The notes: generated by a model from the letters alone, not told the origin. Shown: positions 1 through 10,270, numbered from the stretch's first letter. The stretch is 64,000 nucleotides of DNA from Omphiscola glabra (GCA_964017045.1 OZ024809.1:4142512-4206511), one strand, 5' to 3'. Made by a program: numbers and translations.

Positions 1-1
1 T

Positions 2-3000
2 AAGAGGCGCGGGGTGCGGAATAATACCCCCCTCAAGTGCAAAACAACGGCCCTGAACAGCATAAACGAAAATGGTTCACGTAGAAGACCAAAAAACGAC
101 GTGACATATTCGAATAAGAATGATACCTCTCTGACACGGGACAAGACAACAAGGACAGGGATCGGTGGGGGAGACCACGGGGCATTGAAAAGCTGGCGCG
201 ACGGTACAGACTCTGTGAGGAAGGTGACAGGAATAAACGGCCATGCTAATACATCGATGTACGCGCAGCAGGGTAAGGCCAACAGGTCAGCCAGTGACAG
301 CGCGTTGTCTGTTCCTTCAGTCAGGCTTTACAAGCGGCGTCACGTAAAGCCGGGAGCCAAGAGCCACCATGACAAGAAAATGCGGGATGACAGAAATAGT
401 AAAGCAGCTGGCGCAGACATCGGGAAAGTTCACTTGAGGAAACTGGCAGTTGAGACGCTGACAATTAAAAAGCCGCACGATTTCAATCTTGAGAAAATCA
501 TCAGGCGGCGCAACGGAGTCACGGTAACCCTGGCGTCTCCAACAAAGGTGGACAATATATGGCCAGGGGCGGAGCCGCTAAAAATTAGTCAGGATAAGTC
601 TTTTTCACCAACATGCTCATCGGAATTTGCTAAACTATTGAAACGACAAAATGTAGCTCAGCATAAGAGCACGCACAGTGAGAACAAGATTAAAAACCCC
701 ACAACGGAACACACCTCAAAGAAATGCCAGGTTAACATGGGGGAAGAACATCGACGGTATGCACAACAGAAAATTCAACAAGAAAAATTTAGACGCGGTA
801 GATTTACACTAAAGATGAAACAAGGGAGACGACTGTACGACACTTTACTAGAAAAAGATTCGCATAATTTCTTTATTCACAAATCAGACAGGAATTTTCA
901 TGAATCCACTACAGAGGCGGACAGCGAGGGGGATAGACTAATGAACGAGACAGACAGACACAGACATCGAGATCATCGACAAACACTCAGTACTCACAAA
1001 AATGTGTCGACGAGACCGAGAAAGGCGTTGAAGAGGCGCGACTTTTCGATCTTTCTATCCCCGAAGCCCTACGGTAAGAAAGACGTGGGAACGACAGCTG
1101 AAACAAGCAGCTCGTCTTTTGCCAGGGAACCTAAATCAAAGAAATTTCCGGAGGCCAAAAACAAGGTGACCTCGGCTCAACACCTGGGAGCAGAGGACAT
1201 CGACGTTTTTGTTGACAGCCGAGGAACAGATCAATCGGATCTACTCAGTGTCAAAAGATGCTGCCCGGTGCTCAAAACGGCTAAAACCGCCTCCACGTCT
1301 TCTGATGTAAAACAGAATGATAAGGCCATTTCTCTTAACTCGTCATCCTCCCACAACTCGGACAATACTTTGGCGGAAATGGACGAGCTGACACGGATAC
1401 TTCGTGATTTCCTTTCAAGGCGTATCGCAAAGAGGAGTCCAGTCACCAGGGAGTCAAAAGACAAAACAATTAGATCTCAAGGGAGCCATCTTAATGTAAA
1501 TTCTATTCCCGAAAAAAATAAGGTTACTGAGAGGCGTCAGGACATGTCGAAAGCCCCGTGCAAACCGAAGGAGTTTGAAACGAACGATGAATCGAAACAA
1601 CATGTCATATCTAGCCTGGCCTGTGGATCCACGGGGAAAAAGCAAGCTAGTGAACACTTGACTGGTTCAAGGAATGCTAAAGAAATTATTCCAAAAGATG
1701 CACAGACTGCAAATGAGAATTCGGTTAAGGTTTCTAGTAAGCCGAATTTAGATAAGAAGCCGCCTACATCTCCAAAGAAACCGATTGTGTCAAAGAGTAA
1801 AGGGGATTTAAAGAAGATAGAGGAAGTCGAACACGCGGATAGCGAAAGAAGTACGGAAGAAGAAGAAGACGTCACGAGCGAAAGCCAAACTAAGGACTCG
1901 ATCTCCCCTCGGAAAAAACAACTTGAAACAAGTAAAGAGAATGAAGGCAAAGAAGAGAAATCGAAGGTACCACACCGGGCTCAGTCGGTAGCGCTGCGCC
2001 CACCCATTGAGAACAAAAAGTTGCCGGAAAGAGATCTGCAGAGACAAACTGCTACATCCGTCAACCCAAACATGGACTCATCCAAATCTAAAGAGCAGAC
2101 CGTGATAAAAGAGTTACCACATACTCAGAACACCGTACAAGACAGCAGTGCGCAGAAGGAGAAGATCAAAGCCTCTCCGGGAATCGAGTGCACTCCCCGG
2201 CTAGACGGCTCCCCGATCAGTGTGTGCACCCGGCCTCCAAACATGCCCGTCGCCCGGGAGTTCAAACTTAAGGCCCCTTGTTCCCTGTACACCCTGGCGA
2301 CGAACGTCAACGTCTCACTGAGCACGTACACCAATCGGAGAGGCTCACTGAAGAAGGCGGTAAGGCTGACGGTGCCACGGCGAGGGACGGCTCCTCCGTA
2401 TGAGGTCTCAATCGAGCCTAACAGCGACGACGACGGGCCACCAAAGATCATCGCGGAAAACGGTTACGTCCACGTCAGTTTTGAGAAGGACAAGAAATCG
2501 GAGCGTGAATCCGAAGAGGACGAGTCGGGCTCCACCGAGAAGTCAACCGAAGAGAGCGAGACTACTGCAGAGAGCTCCGAGGAGTCAGAGGAAAGCAAGG
2601 AGTCTCCATCGCCCGCGAAACCCGCTCCAACAATCAACAAAAATAGCAGTAAGGTCGAACAGGTCGGTCATTACCCTGGGGCTCCTAAAACTCGAAGACT
2701 TGACTGTCTTGGCGTCGACCTTGCGCAGGACTCAACTGTCCTTAAAACTCAAAAGCAGGCACACGGGAAAGCCAATGATGGAGACGACTTAAGGACTCTC
2801 CAAGCCCGAAGGCAGGACAGCCGTGACGTCAACGATAACCTACGACACAATAGCATCGAACATCAGCCACAGAATTCTCGAACCTCCGATGTATCTTTTC
2901 TATCTTCTCTTAGACACCACTCCAATTCAGCCCACACCGGGGCCCCAACGAGCGATCGGCAAACTCCACCCGAGGGAGAGAAGACGAATTTCAGAACTGG

Positions 3001-5266
3001 GATGAAGAGGTTCTTACAAAGGATTTCACCCATCAAGCCCGAGGCGATCTACCCCACATTCTTGTCCACACATCTCCGGCACACCTTCTCACGGAATCCC
3101 AGACTGACGTCTCAACCGGAGCTCAGCACCGAACCCTACCCTTCCACGTCTTATGACTCTAGCCCGCAGGCGTTCTCCCTGGCATTCAAGAGGGACAGCC
3201 AGGCCTTATCCACGAGGAGAGAATTCTGGAAGAGACCAAGCTTTAAAGATCCGGCGACGCCATACACACTCCTTGAAAACTCTGCAGCATGCATGCAGCA
3301 AGAGACGAGGGAGCGCAGACCACTTTCGTCACTCGACAGCTCCTCGTCGTACTCACCGATCCGTCGCCTTTCTGTTCAACTGCCAGAGGAGACAGTTGAT
3401 TACAGGCGGTTGCCAAAGTCGCTCCGTGGAAATGACAGTTATCTTTCTTATCGCGATGACTCCTCTCACGCTGAAAGTCTTTCGGAATCGGATACACTAA
3501 GCTCAATCTCACCGATAAATTACGGGAAGACGTTTACTTTGTCATCTCATACGGAAAGAACCCCCTCAGCCGGTTTTTGGCACAGGGATGAGTCCTCGCC
3601 GGAAAGATCGTCCTCCAGCAGAAGCCACACCCCTGTCCCGCTGTCATCCAGGGTGTTGAGACGAGTCTACGCCTCGTCGCCTATAAATGACAGCCTGTTG
3701 TCGGAGAGTTTCATCGCCGAGAGATCAAGTTTACTCGGCAAAGAGCAGTACTTTCCCGTCAGCACGAGAGAAACAATCATCCCCTCCTCTTGGAGCTCTG
3801 ACCGTGACGCGTTTTGGAGGCGTGGTCAGGAGGGCGTGTCCTCGAACAATCCCGAAACACGTTTCGGTATATCCGGAGCAAGGCGCGAGTACTCTGGTGA
3901 AGCCAGGAGCAGGGTTATGGACTCGCAGGCGGACAGGTATCAAGGGAACCGGCCAAGCAGGTTTACAGAAAAGAGACAGGATGACCCTCGTTTATTCACT
4001 GGAGAGCCTTCCGGTGAATGGAGACGAGACCCGTGGCCAGCAGATGGTTTTAACAACATTTCACACGCGGTGGATTCGGTCTATTCGCAGAAACGACTCG
4101 GTGGGATGGAATCTAAGGACATTGACTTTGGGCGATTCGCCAGTAACGCTTGGAGCGGGAACTACCAAAACGAATACCACACACTTCCCCGCAGTCCGGC
4201 CAGGATGATGGAAACTACCATCAGAAGCAGGAGGTTAAGCGAGGACGCGAAAGCTTTCACCACACGGGACAACAGCAACCAGACTCTTGCCCCGAGGAGA
4301 GATACTGACCAGTACACATCCACCAAGGAGGAGATTTCCGGCACAATGATGACGGAAGATCTGCCTTCACGGTTGTCAGTCGTGGGTGACAGCAAGCATC
4401 GTACGAGATCTGAAGGGACGCCCCAAGATCCCGCGCAGGAAAAACAGTCCCCACAGAGCAGAGGAGAAGGAGAGGACAAGACGGGTCCAGATAAAGAGGA
4501 AGTTTTCCAGTCTAACTGCCAGAGTTCGTCGGACGAGAGAAGTTCCTATTGTCCCGTACGCCAGAGCAGTTTGGCCAGCAGCAAGAGTCCGAGGGCGGGT
4601 TTATACCGCGTCCGGTTTTCAGATCAGGTTGAACAGTTTTCGATCCCCGTCGAAGATCCGGCGCCCCCAAACCCGAATACTGATAAAGTTTTTTTCGATA
4701 ACCAGACATCAAGACGCGTGGAAAAGGTTTCGTACAAACGCGAGACAAACAGCGAGGCGACATCCACAGCGCGGGCACCCACGCGAAGAGAATCGCCGAA
4801 AGAGAATAGACGCCCCATAGCGAGCTCGAGGTCCGACGAGTGGGCAGAAGGACTCGGGTCTGGATTCTCGCGACGAGCCGCACCAGATAGGGAAACGTAC
4901 GCCCACAGCAGACGAACATCGCCCATCTCTAGGAGTAACCTGCTCTGGAAGGGCGGTAAGCTGTCCTCTTTGTCGCACGGATACTTCCGTAGATCGGAAG
5001 GAATGGTCAATCAGGACGGAGGGACGGTTGCGGGGACCAAGCTGGACAGCGTTAGGAGGAAGAGAAAATCCTTCGAGAAACAGGGCTGGACGACGGACCC
5101 CAACTACAGCTACTCTAACGCGTCGTCATGTGAACACTCTGTCGCCGACAAGGCTGACTCCGGGTACAGCACGCTCGGCACCCCCAACGATTTGACGGCC
5201 GTCTCGGAATGGGATCTCGCGATTCAGCAGAAATTGGCAGCCAGACGTGAGAAGATGACGGCATAG
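2..5266 (+). CDS. Giant disordered Ser/Arg-rich protein, partial at 5' end, possible PP1-binding subunit
   Basis: The frame is open from base 2 to a TAG at 5264-5266 (1754 codons) with no intron needed. It starts at the window edge and its first in-frame ATG is at 257-259, so I treat it as a last exon that continues to the left. The protein is highly charged and rich in Ser, Arg, Lys and Glu, with no membrane segment or recognisable folded domain; it looks mostly disordered. Counting from base 2, an acidic Glu/Ser block lies at about residues 832-877, RRLS (basophilic kinase or 14-3-3 type) at 1121-1124 and 1410-1413, and RVRF followed by SDQVEQF at 1536-1539. RVxF is the docking motif of protein phosphatase 1 regulators, so a scaffold or PP1-targeting role is an inference. 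The tail has an SGYSTLGTP stretch and a basic, amphipathic-looking end (IQQKLAARREK). Its mid-GC, CpG-containing composition differs from the AT-rich flank. I do not recognise the family. That it is coding is nearly certain from its length and non-repetitive sequence. Confidence 0.88.
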   Translation, partial: KRRGVRNNTPLKCKTTALNSINENGSRRRPKNDVTYSNKNDTSLTRDKTTRTGIGGGDHGALKSWRDGTDSVRKVTGINGHANTSMYAQQGKANRSASDSALSVPSVRLYKRRHVKPGAKSHHDKKMRDDRNSKAAGADIGKVHLRKLAVETLTIKKPHDFNLEKIIRRRNGVTVTLASPTKVDNIWPGAEPLKISQDKSFSPTCSSEFAKLLKRQNVAQHKSTHSENKIKNPTTEHTSKKCQVNMGEEHRRYAQQKIQQEKFRRGRFTLKMKQGRRLYDTLLEKDSHNFFIHKSDRNFHESTTEADSEGDRLMNETDRHRHRDHRQTLSTHKNVSTRPRKALKRRDFSIFLSPKPYGKKDVGTTAETSSSSFAREPKSKKFPEAKNKVTSAQHLGAEDIDVFVDSRGTDQSDLLSVKRCCPVLKTAKTASTSSDVKQNDKAISLNSSSSHNSDNTLAEMDELTRILRDFLSRRIAKRSPVTRESKDKTIRSQGSHLNVNSIPEKNKVTERRQDMSKAPCKPKEFETNDESKQHVISSLACGSTGKKQASEHLTGSRNAKEIIPKDAQTANENSVKVSSKPNLDKKPPTSPKKPIVSKSKGDLKKIEEVEHADSERSTEEEEDVTSESQTKDSISPRKKQLETSKENEGKEEKSKVPHRAQSVALRPPIENKKLPERDLQRQTATSVNPNMDSSKSKEQTVIKELPHTQNTVQDSSAQKEKIKASPGIECTPRLDGSPISVCTRPPNMPVAREFKLKAPCSLYTLATNVNVSLSTYTNRRGSLKKAVRLTVPRRGTAPPYEVSIEPNSDDDGPPKIIAENGYVHVSFEKDKKSERESEEDESGSTEKSTEESETTAESSEESEESKESPSPAKPAPTINKNSSKVEQVGHYPGAPKTRRLDCLGVDLAQDSTVLKTQKQAHGKANDGDDLRTLQARRQDSRDVNDNLRHNSIEHQPQNSRTSDVSFLSSLRHHSNSAHTGAPTSDRQTPPEGEKTNFRTGMKRFLQRISPIKPEAIYPTFLSTHLRHTFSRNPRLTSQPELSTEPYPSTSYDSSPQAFSLAFKRDSQALSTRREFWKRPSFKDPATPYTLLENSAACMQQETRERRPLSSLDSSSSYSPIRRLSVQLPEETVDYRRLPKSLRGNDSYLSYRDDSSHAESLSESDTLSSISPINYGKTFTLSSHTERTPSAGFWHRDESSPERSSSSRSHTPVPLSSRVLRRVYASSPINDSLLSESFIAERSSLLGKEQYFPVSTRETIIPSSWSSDRDAFWRRGQEGVSSNNPETRFGISGARREYSGEARSRVMDSQADRYQGNRPSRFTEKRQDDPRLFTGEPSGEWRRDPWPADGFNNISHAVDSVYSQKRLGGMESKDIDFGRFASNAWSGNYQNEYHTLPRSPARMMETTIRSRRLSEDAKAFTTRDNSNQTLAPRRDTDQYTSTKEEISGTMMTEDLPSRLSVVGDSKHRTRSEGTPQDPAQEKQSPQSRGEGEDKTGPDKEEVFQSNCQSSSDERSSYCPVRQSSLASSKSPRAGLYRVRFSDQVEQFSIPVEDPAPPNPNTDKVFFDNQTSRRVEKVSYKRETNSEATSTARAPTRRESPKENRRPIASSRSDEWAEGLGSGFSRRAAPDRETYAHSRRTSPISRSNLLWKGGKLSSLSHGYFRRSEGMVNQDGGTVAGTKLDSVRRKRKSFEKQGWTTDPNYSYSNASSCEHSVADKADSGYSTLGTPNDLTAVSEWDLAIQQKLAARREKMTA

Positions 5267-6176
5267 AAGAAAGAGTGAGGCGAAAAAGGAAGAGGCTGGA
5301 GTGGGCTTTTCGATTGCTGGCGTTTCACTCACCTGCGAACTGAGAAACAATTAAGTGTAGGAAAATGTAGCTTGTAAAGTGGTTTTATTGTCCCAATTCA
5401 CATGAAACAGATTAGATTTAGACTAAATATTCAGCCCCCCATTATTGACTCAAAATCATGTCTGAGCCAGAAAAAAAGATTTAAATATGAAATAAGAAGT
5501 TGATTTTACATATCAATGATGTAATAATGGAAATAAAAGAAAGAACAATTAATATTTTAAAAATATAGTTTTACTTTTTTAACGTTCGTTTTCTGCTTCA
5601 ATTGCCTGTATTTTAAATGAAGGATGTTGATGCATGTAACGGCTTCTTGTTGGGATAAATTCAAGTTGCAGTGAGATGATGTGACAAATGTCAACCTTTT
5701 TGGTTTAAATTATAGGAAATAGGTTGGACTATAGCCAGTGACGACCCCCCCCCCTCAAACCCCAATAAAAAACCCCAAAATGCAACAAAAAAAAACTAGG
5801 TTTCTGAATGAAAAGAATAAGAACATCTTAAAAAAATATGCAGGGCAGAGACTTTTGTGTGAACTCAAATATGTATACATAATCTGTTAAATACTATTTT
5901 TTAGTCACGACACATATGGTAATCAATAGTCCCGACATTCATTTCAGTGTCATTCAGTCTGAAGTGGTCATTTATACAACAAAGGAAATCTCTAAAGTTT
6001 TTTTTGTTTTTTTTTACCGTGCTCTGTTACTCATCTTAGTTCTATTTGTGCTCTAAGTCTAAGCCGAAACATCCAAATCTTTTGTCCTGTCTTGTAACTC
6101 AAGTTTTACACACCTTGTTTAGCGTTTCATTTACACAACTTAAATGCAATCGCATACTGATATTTGTTTGAAAGTA
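5267..6176. other. 3' UTR and AT-rich flank
   Basis: This stretch holds the probable 3' UTR of the giant exon, then AT-rich DNA with a C run near 5747 and A/T homopolymers. I see no other gene or repeat in it. Confidence 0.5.
5532..5537 (+). terminator. Candidate polyadenylation signal for the giant exon
   Basis: AATAAA lies 266 bases after the stop codon and is followed by T-rich sequence, as expected for a 3' end. A second AATAAA at 5764-5769 is an alternative. The choice between them is an inference. Confidence 0.45.
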
Positions 6177-6408
6177 ATTTCGTCGACTGAAAATTGATCG
6201 ACGAAAGCTTGATCGAACGAAAGCTTGATCGAACGGAAATTTGATCGAACGGAAGTTTGATCGAACGGAAGTTTGATCGAACGGAAGTTTGATCGAACGG
6301 AAATTGATCGAACGGAAGTTTGGTCAAATTTGTATTTCAGTCCACACGATAAAACTTTCGTCAAATTTCTTTTTGAACGCACTATACTATATAGTAAAAC
6401 AAAATAAT
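6177..6408. repeat. Dispersed element, copy 1, with internal GATCGA tandem repeats
   Basis: The element begins AATTTCGTCGACTGAAAATT, carries about eight 15-17 bp units containing GATCGAACGGAA, and ends with a non-repetitive tail around CAAATTTCTTTTTGAACGCA. The same beginning and tail recur at 16498-16633 with fewer internal units. Two copies with shared flanks and a variable tandem core suggest a mobile element rather than a simple minisatellite. The palindromes GTCGAC and TCGA recur throughout. The family is not identified. Confidence 0.6.
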
Positions 6409-6835
6409 GCTACTATTATTCCGACTCATTCCACCCCCTCTCACCGATAAACGATGTTCCATGCTGCTGGGCGCCGTCCATGGCTAGACAGGTAGATAGT
6501 ATAGGGTGGTCGAGGTCAATATTTTTTATTAAGGTGTTTTTTTAATGAATAAATTTATATAACTGTTTTCTTTACTGTCACGCTTATTTTTTGCAAATGT
6601 CTATATGAAACGCGGTGAGCCCAACCCTTTTTTGGGGGTACAGTGCTGTATACGACCACTGTAATAATAATAATAATAATAACCTCACACTCACTGTGTT
6701 CCAAATAAGATTGCGCTCTGTATCATTACAGAAGAATCACGCCATTTATGTACATAACTATCTACTTGAACACGCCTGCCCCCCCCCCCCACACACCACT
6801 TTGATAGTGGACCAAATAAAGAAAATTGTATACAT
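6409..6835. other. Non-coding stretch with an AAT microsatellite
   Basis: AT-rich DNA with a short (AAT)n run near 6662-6682 and a C run at about 6779-6790. No gene is seen. Confidence 0.5.
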
Positions 6836-7033
6836 CAGTGGTCGACATATAGCAGCTCGCGAGCCGCATGCGGCTCTTATAGCGACCTGGGTGTGACTCA
6901 ACCAGTCGTTCACAAATCGGTTTTGACTCCTAAAAACATGGTTCTTGACAGGTTCTTTAAAGGAAATTTGGCTCTAAATTTTTTTTTTAAAATGGTCCTG
7001 CTGCTGATTTTTGGCTCTTTTTGCCGACCACTG
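6836..7033. mobile_element. Non-autonomous hAT-type element (198 bp) with perfect 8-bp TSD
   Basis: The ends are inverted repeats, CAGTGGTCGACA on the left and the complement of CAGTGGTCGGCA on the right (11 of 12 match). GTATACAT stands directly outside both ends (6828-6835 and 7034-7041), a perfect 8-bp target duplication as made by hAT transposases. The interior has a GAGCCGCATGCGGCTC palindrome near the left end and no coding capacity. The intact duplication makes the boundaries firm. Confidence 0.9.
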
Positions 7034-7119
7034 GTATACATGTTAAGATTTATCGACAATTGAGGCAAAGAATCATCTAACCACTACTTTATTATAGTGT
7101 CCCAATATGTGACTATAGA

Positions 7120-7284
7120 TTTATTCTGCTTTATTATACTTTACCAAGATCGCATTATAGTTTATTCTGCTTTATTATACTTTACCAAGATCGCATTATA
7201 GTTTATTCTGCTTTATTATACTTTACCAAGATCGCATTATAGTTTATTCTGCTTTATTATACTTTACCAAGATCGCATTATAGT
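7120..7284. repeat. 41-bp tandem repeat, 4 copies
   Basis: Nearly identical AT-rich units that contain TTTATTCTGCTTTATTATAC and ACCAAGATCGCA. Confidence 0.9.
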
Positions 7285-8090
7285 TTTCTACTACTTCAAT
7301 CTAATAATCCACCCGCTTTGATATTATTTGTTCCTGCTTGTTCATTATATTTTTATAACACGTCAAATTAATTTCCTTCGTCAATTAGACTCCTGTCGAA
7401 TGTCGGCAGAAACCGAAGCAAAAAGTTTAAGGTGACTTTCGGCCGAAACCGAAATATATATATAAACCCAAGACACGATGTCTTGAAACAATTATGTAAT
7501 GAAAAAAAAATTCATATCATCAGCGATTATGTAATAATTATTGAGTAATTAATGAGCAGGATATAATGAATGTCAATGTAAGAATGAATTGAATAAACTT
7601 AGGGTTTTCAAATTGTATTATTTTAAATTTAAGCGAACGTTATAATACAACTATTACCATTCCCTTAGTTTTTTCCCCCACAAACTTTTTCCTATTTACC
7701 ATTGCCTAAGCCTACGTGAAACCTCATTTTAAGTAGGTTACCGTGCAGCTGTGAGCAGTGTTCTCAGCGGATATATATCATACGATGGCAGCAAGACGTC
7801 GAGCAATAATGAATGTCTGATTACGGATTTCTGGCCGACAGAGAGACAAAGTGACTTCTGGTAGACGACCGAAAGCCTAGATCACTTTCGGCCAAAACCG
7901 ATAATCAATCGAAAGCTAACTTCTCTGTTTCAGCCGAAACCAAAACTACGCCAAAAAAATTATCATAGGGCAACTTTCGGCGCCGAAACCGAAATTCAGT
8001 TGGACTCTAACGCCATTGTAATTTCCTATCACGTCAATTTAATTTGTCATCACACTTTTGCCTCTGCTTCTTTATACTTCACTAATACTT
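7285..8090. other. Non-coding stretch with a cluster of TTTCGGCCGAAA-type palindromes
   Basis: The motif CTTTCGGCCGAAACCGAAA stands at 7436-7454, and related forms lie at about 7868-7917, 7932-7946 and 7972-7996 (the last with TTTCGGCGCCGAAA). Repeated palindromes at the two sides of a roughly 560-bp segment could be the ends of a decayed element. No target duplication or coding frame is visible. Confidence 0.4.
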
Positions 8091-8160
8091 TATTATACAC
8101 CACTACTAGTTATTATACACCACTACTAGTTATTATACACCACTACTAGTTATTATACAT
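8091..8160. repeat. 20-bp tandem repeat, about 3.5 copies
   Basis: Units contain TTATTATACACCACTACTAG. The copies are close to identical. Confidence 0.85.
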
Positions 8161-8291
8161 CAATGGTTCATTAATACCCTCCTCCCACGACTTCAAAATA
8201 CCTATTTTATAATAATATATTTTATTATTATTTTTGACAGTTTTTTAAGAATCCATTAATAAAATACTTAAGACCCGCTTTTAGAAAATAC

Positions 8292-8665
8292 AACTTAGAA
8301 GAGGCTCCGCACTGTCACAATTTAGAAGTAGCTCACCACTGTCACAATTTAGAAGTAGCTCACCACTGTCACAATTTAGAAGTAGCTAAACACTGTCACA
8401 ATTTAGAAGTAGCTCACCATTGTCAGTCTTAGAATCATTTGACTATTTTCGCACTTTAGAAGTAACTAACCATTACCACAATTTAGAAGTAGATTAACCA
8501 ATACCACAATTTAGAAGTAGCTGACCATTGCCACAATTTAGAAGTAGCTGACCATTGCCACAATTTAGAAGTAGCTCGCGATTGTCAAAATATACAATTA
8601 GCTGACCATTGCCACAACTTAAAAGTAGATTAACCATTGTCACACTTTTGAAGTAGCTGAAAATT
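8292..8665. repeat. 27-bp tandem repeat, about 14 copies, next to a coding exon
   Basis: Imperfect units contain TTTAGAAGTAGCTCACCACT and end in GTCACAA. The array stops about 25 bases before the splice acceptor of the 8690 exon, so it lies in the upstream intron. Late copies drift in sequence (GACCATTGCCACAA). Confidence 0.85.
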
Positions 8666-8689
8666 GTCACAATTTGCTCTGTTTCGTAG

Positions 8690-8919
8690 GGCGAATCTTC
8701 AGCAAAGACAGCATCGTGGAGTTCGGGTCGCGTCTGCCGTACATCAAGGTGGGCCCGCTGCGGATGCTTCACGCCACTTACCTGGTCATCGCCATGGCCG
8801 TCATGGTGTTCGCCCACCTCGCCGTGCAGCTGTACCAGTGCGGCGGGGACGAGTACGACTACTTCTGCAACGACGATGACCTTGAATGCCTCGTGCAGCC
8901 GTTCATCATGGCCTTGTGA
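8690..8919 (+). CDS. 3'-terminal exon of an unidentified membrane protein
   Basis: A GC-rich island follows an acceptor (TTTCGTAG, AG at 8688-8689) and stays open to TGA at 8917-8919, giving about 76 residues. The intron enters in phase 1. The peptide begins GRIFSKDSIVEFGSRLPY and continues through IKVGPLR into a hydrophobic segment of about 22 residues (MLHATYLVIAMAVMVFAHL), then a short loop with two Cys and many Asp/Glu, ending QPFIMAL. This fits the last membrane helix and tail of a larger protein whose other exons are not visible. Codon composition is far from the AT-rich surroundings, which supports real coding. I do not recognise the family. No AATAAA lies close downstream; clustered AATAAA near 10142-10170 is a distant candidate. 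Splicing from the giant exon (a weak donor near 5247 is phase-compatible) is possible but speculative. Confidence 0.7.
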
Positions 8920-9691
8920 CCTTCACCTTGGTCGTCAGATTTCTAGTTAGCGGTGGTCAGAAAGTTTAAAAAAAAAATGTTGGCTGTCTTCTTAGAAGTA
9001 GATGCATGACGTCAACATGACCTTGAGGAGTAAATGAATGACGTCAAATTGACCTTGGCGACTTTATGAATGTTTGCAAGTTGATCTTGGGGTATATAAT
9101 TGGTACTTTATGGGCTCTTGGGGGTGTAAAATCGACATTGATAAAATTTGTCTTGGTTTAGTTGAGATTTCATTGATAGTCGTTAACTTCGCTTTGCGAT
9201 ATAAGTAAAATAATGTCACGTGACACTTGAAATAGAGTCAGTTTATTACAGCACCGTGTCACGGGGAGCGACTAGAACATTAGATCACGGGAGGCGACTA
9301 GAACATTGATCGCATGGAGGGACTAGAACATTAGATCGCATGGAGGGACTAGAACATTACGTCACATGGGGGATCACTCTGTTATGTGGAGGAACTTTAG
9401 ATCTCGTGGAGGGACTAGAACATTACGTCATCGGGACTGACTAGAAAATTAGGTGGAGTATTTTTTTACTTTAGTTGTGGGGACCTTGGCATGAAGTGGG
9501 AGTTATTTAGAACTTCTAGGACAACGTTAAATTATTAAAATGCTCTGAATCAGAAGGAAATATGGGGAGAGGGCCCCAAAAGAAGGTGGGGCTATTACAT
9601 CAGAGGAGTGATTTTAGCACCACGGGGAGCAATTTAAGTCCTACTGATCTTTGCCTGTGTTTAATAAGGTCATTATACAATTTCAAAACTA
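8920..9691. other. Flank with degenerate ~26-bp repeats
   Basis: Probable 3' UTR, then between 9258 and 9450 several imperfect units built on GGAGGGACTAGAACATTA. Nothing else is recognised. Confidence 0.5.
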
Positions 9692-9845
9692 AGTCCCATT
9701 AATGCACTTACATCTCATTAATGCACTTACATCTCATTAATAAACTCACGTCCCAATTATGCACTTACGTCCCATTAATGCACTTATGTCTCTGTAATGC
9801 ATTTACGTCCCATTAATACACTTAAGCCCCGGTAACGCGCTTAAG
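9692..9845. repeat. 20-bp tandem repeat, about 7-8 copies
   Basis: Degenerate units of the type CATTAATGCACTTACGTCCC. Confidence 0.8.
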
Positions 9846-10270
9846 TCACAAAAACGATCTATGGAAGATGCAATTGGATGAGATTAGAACATTTGATGCA
9901 ATGTAATACGCGCGTTCAAGGATATTGTATAATATTACAGGCTATTATATCACCAATCAGGAATACTCAACCATTGCAATTTAAGTTGATAGACATATTT
10001 AACACCGACACTGAAACATCGCGGTGAAACGTCAAAAAGCCTTCAGGTCATTTCAAGTAGGTTCTAAAGGAAAACGAACAAACCAGCTATCAATGATGAA
10101 TTATTAATGACAAAAGTATTACAGATGTACACATATCATGAAATAAAATCATGGAATAAAATCATGAAATAAAATCAAGAGTTGATATTTGGGTGTAAGT
10201 GTGTGTTCGTGTGTCTGTGTGTTTTTGGCGTTTACATAAATTAAAAGGCCTCTGAACCGTTGCCGGCACG
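9846..10270. other. Non-coding AT-rich stretch
   Basis: It contains three clustered AATAAA signals near 10142-10170 inside short ATCATGAAATAAA repeats. No gene is seen. Confidence 0.45.

Noticed and set aside
1231..2451. Minus-strand and alternative-frame ORFs inside the giant exon
   Set aside because: Shadows of the long plus-strand frame, shorter and without their own signals.
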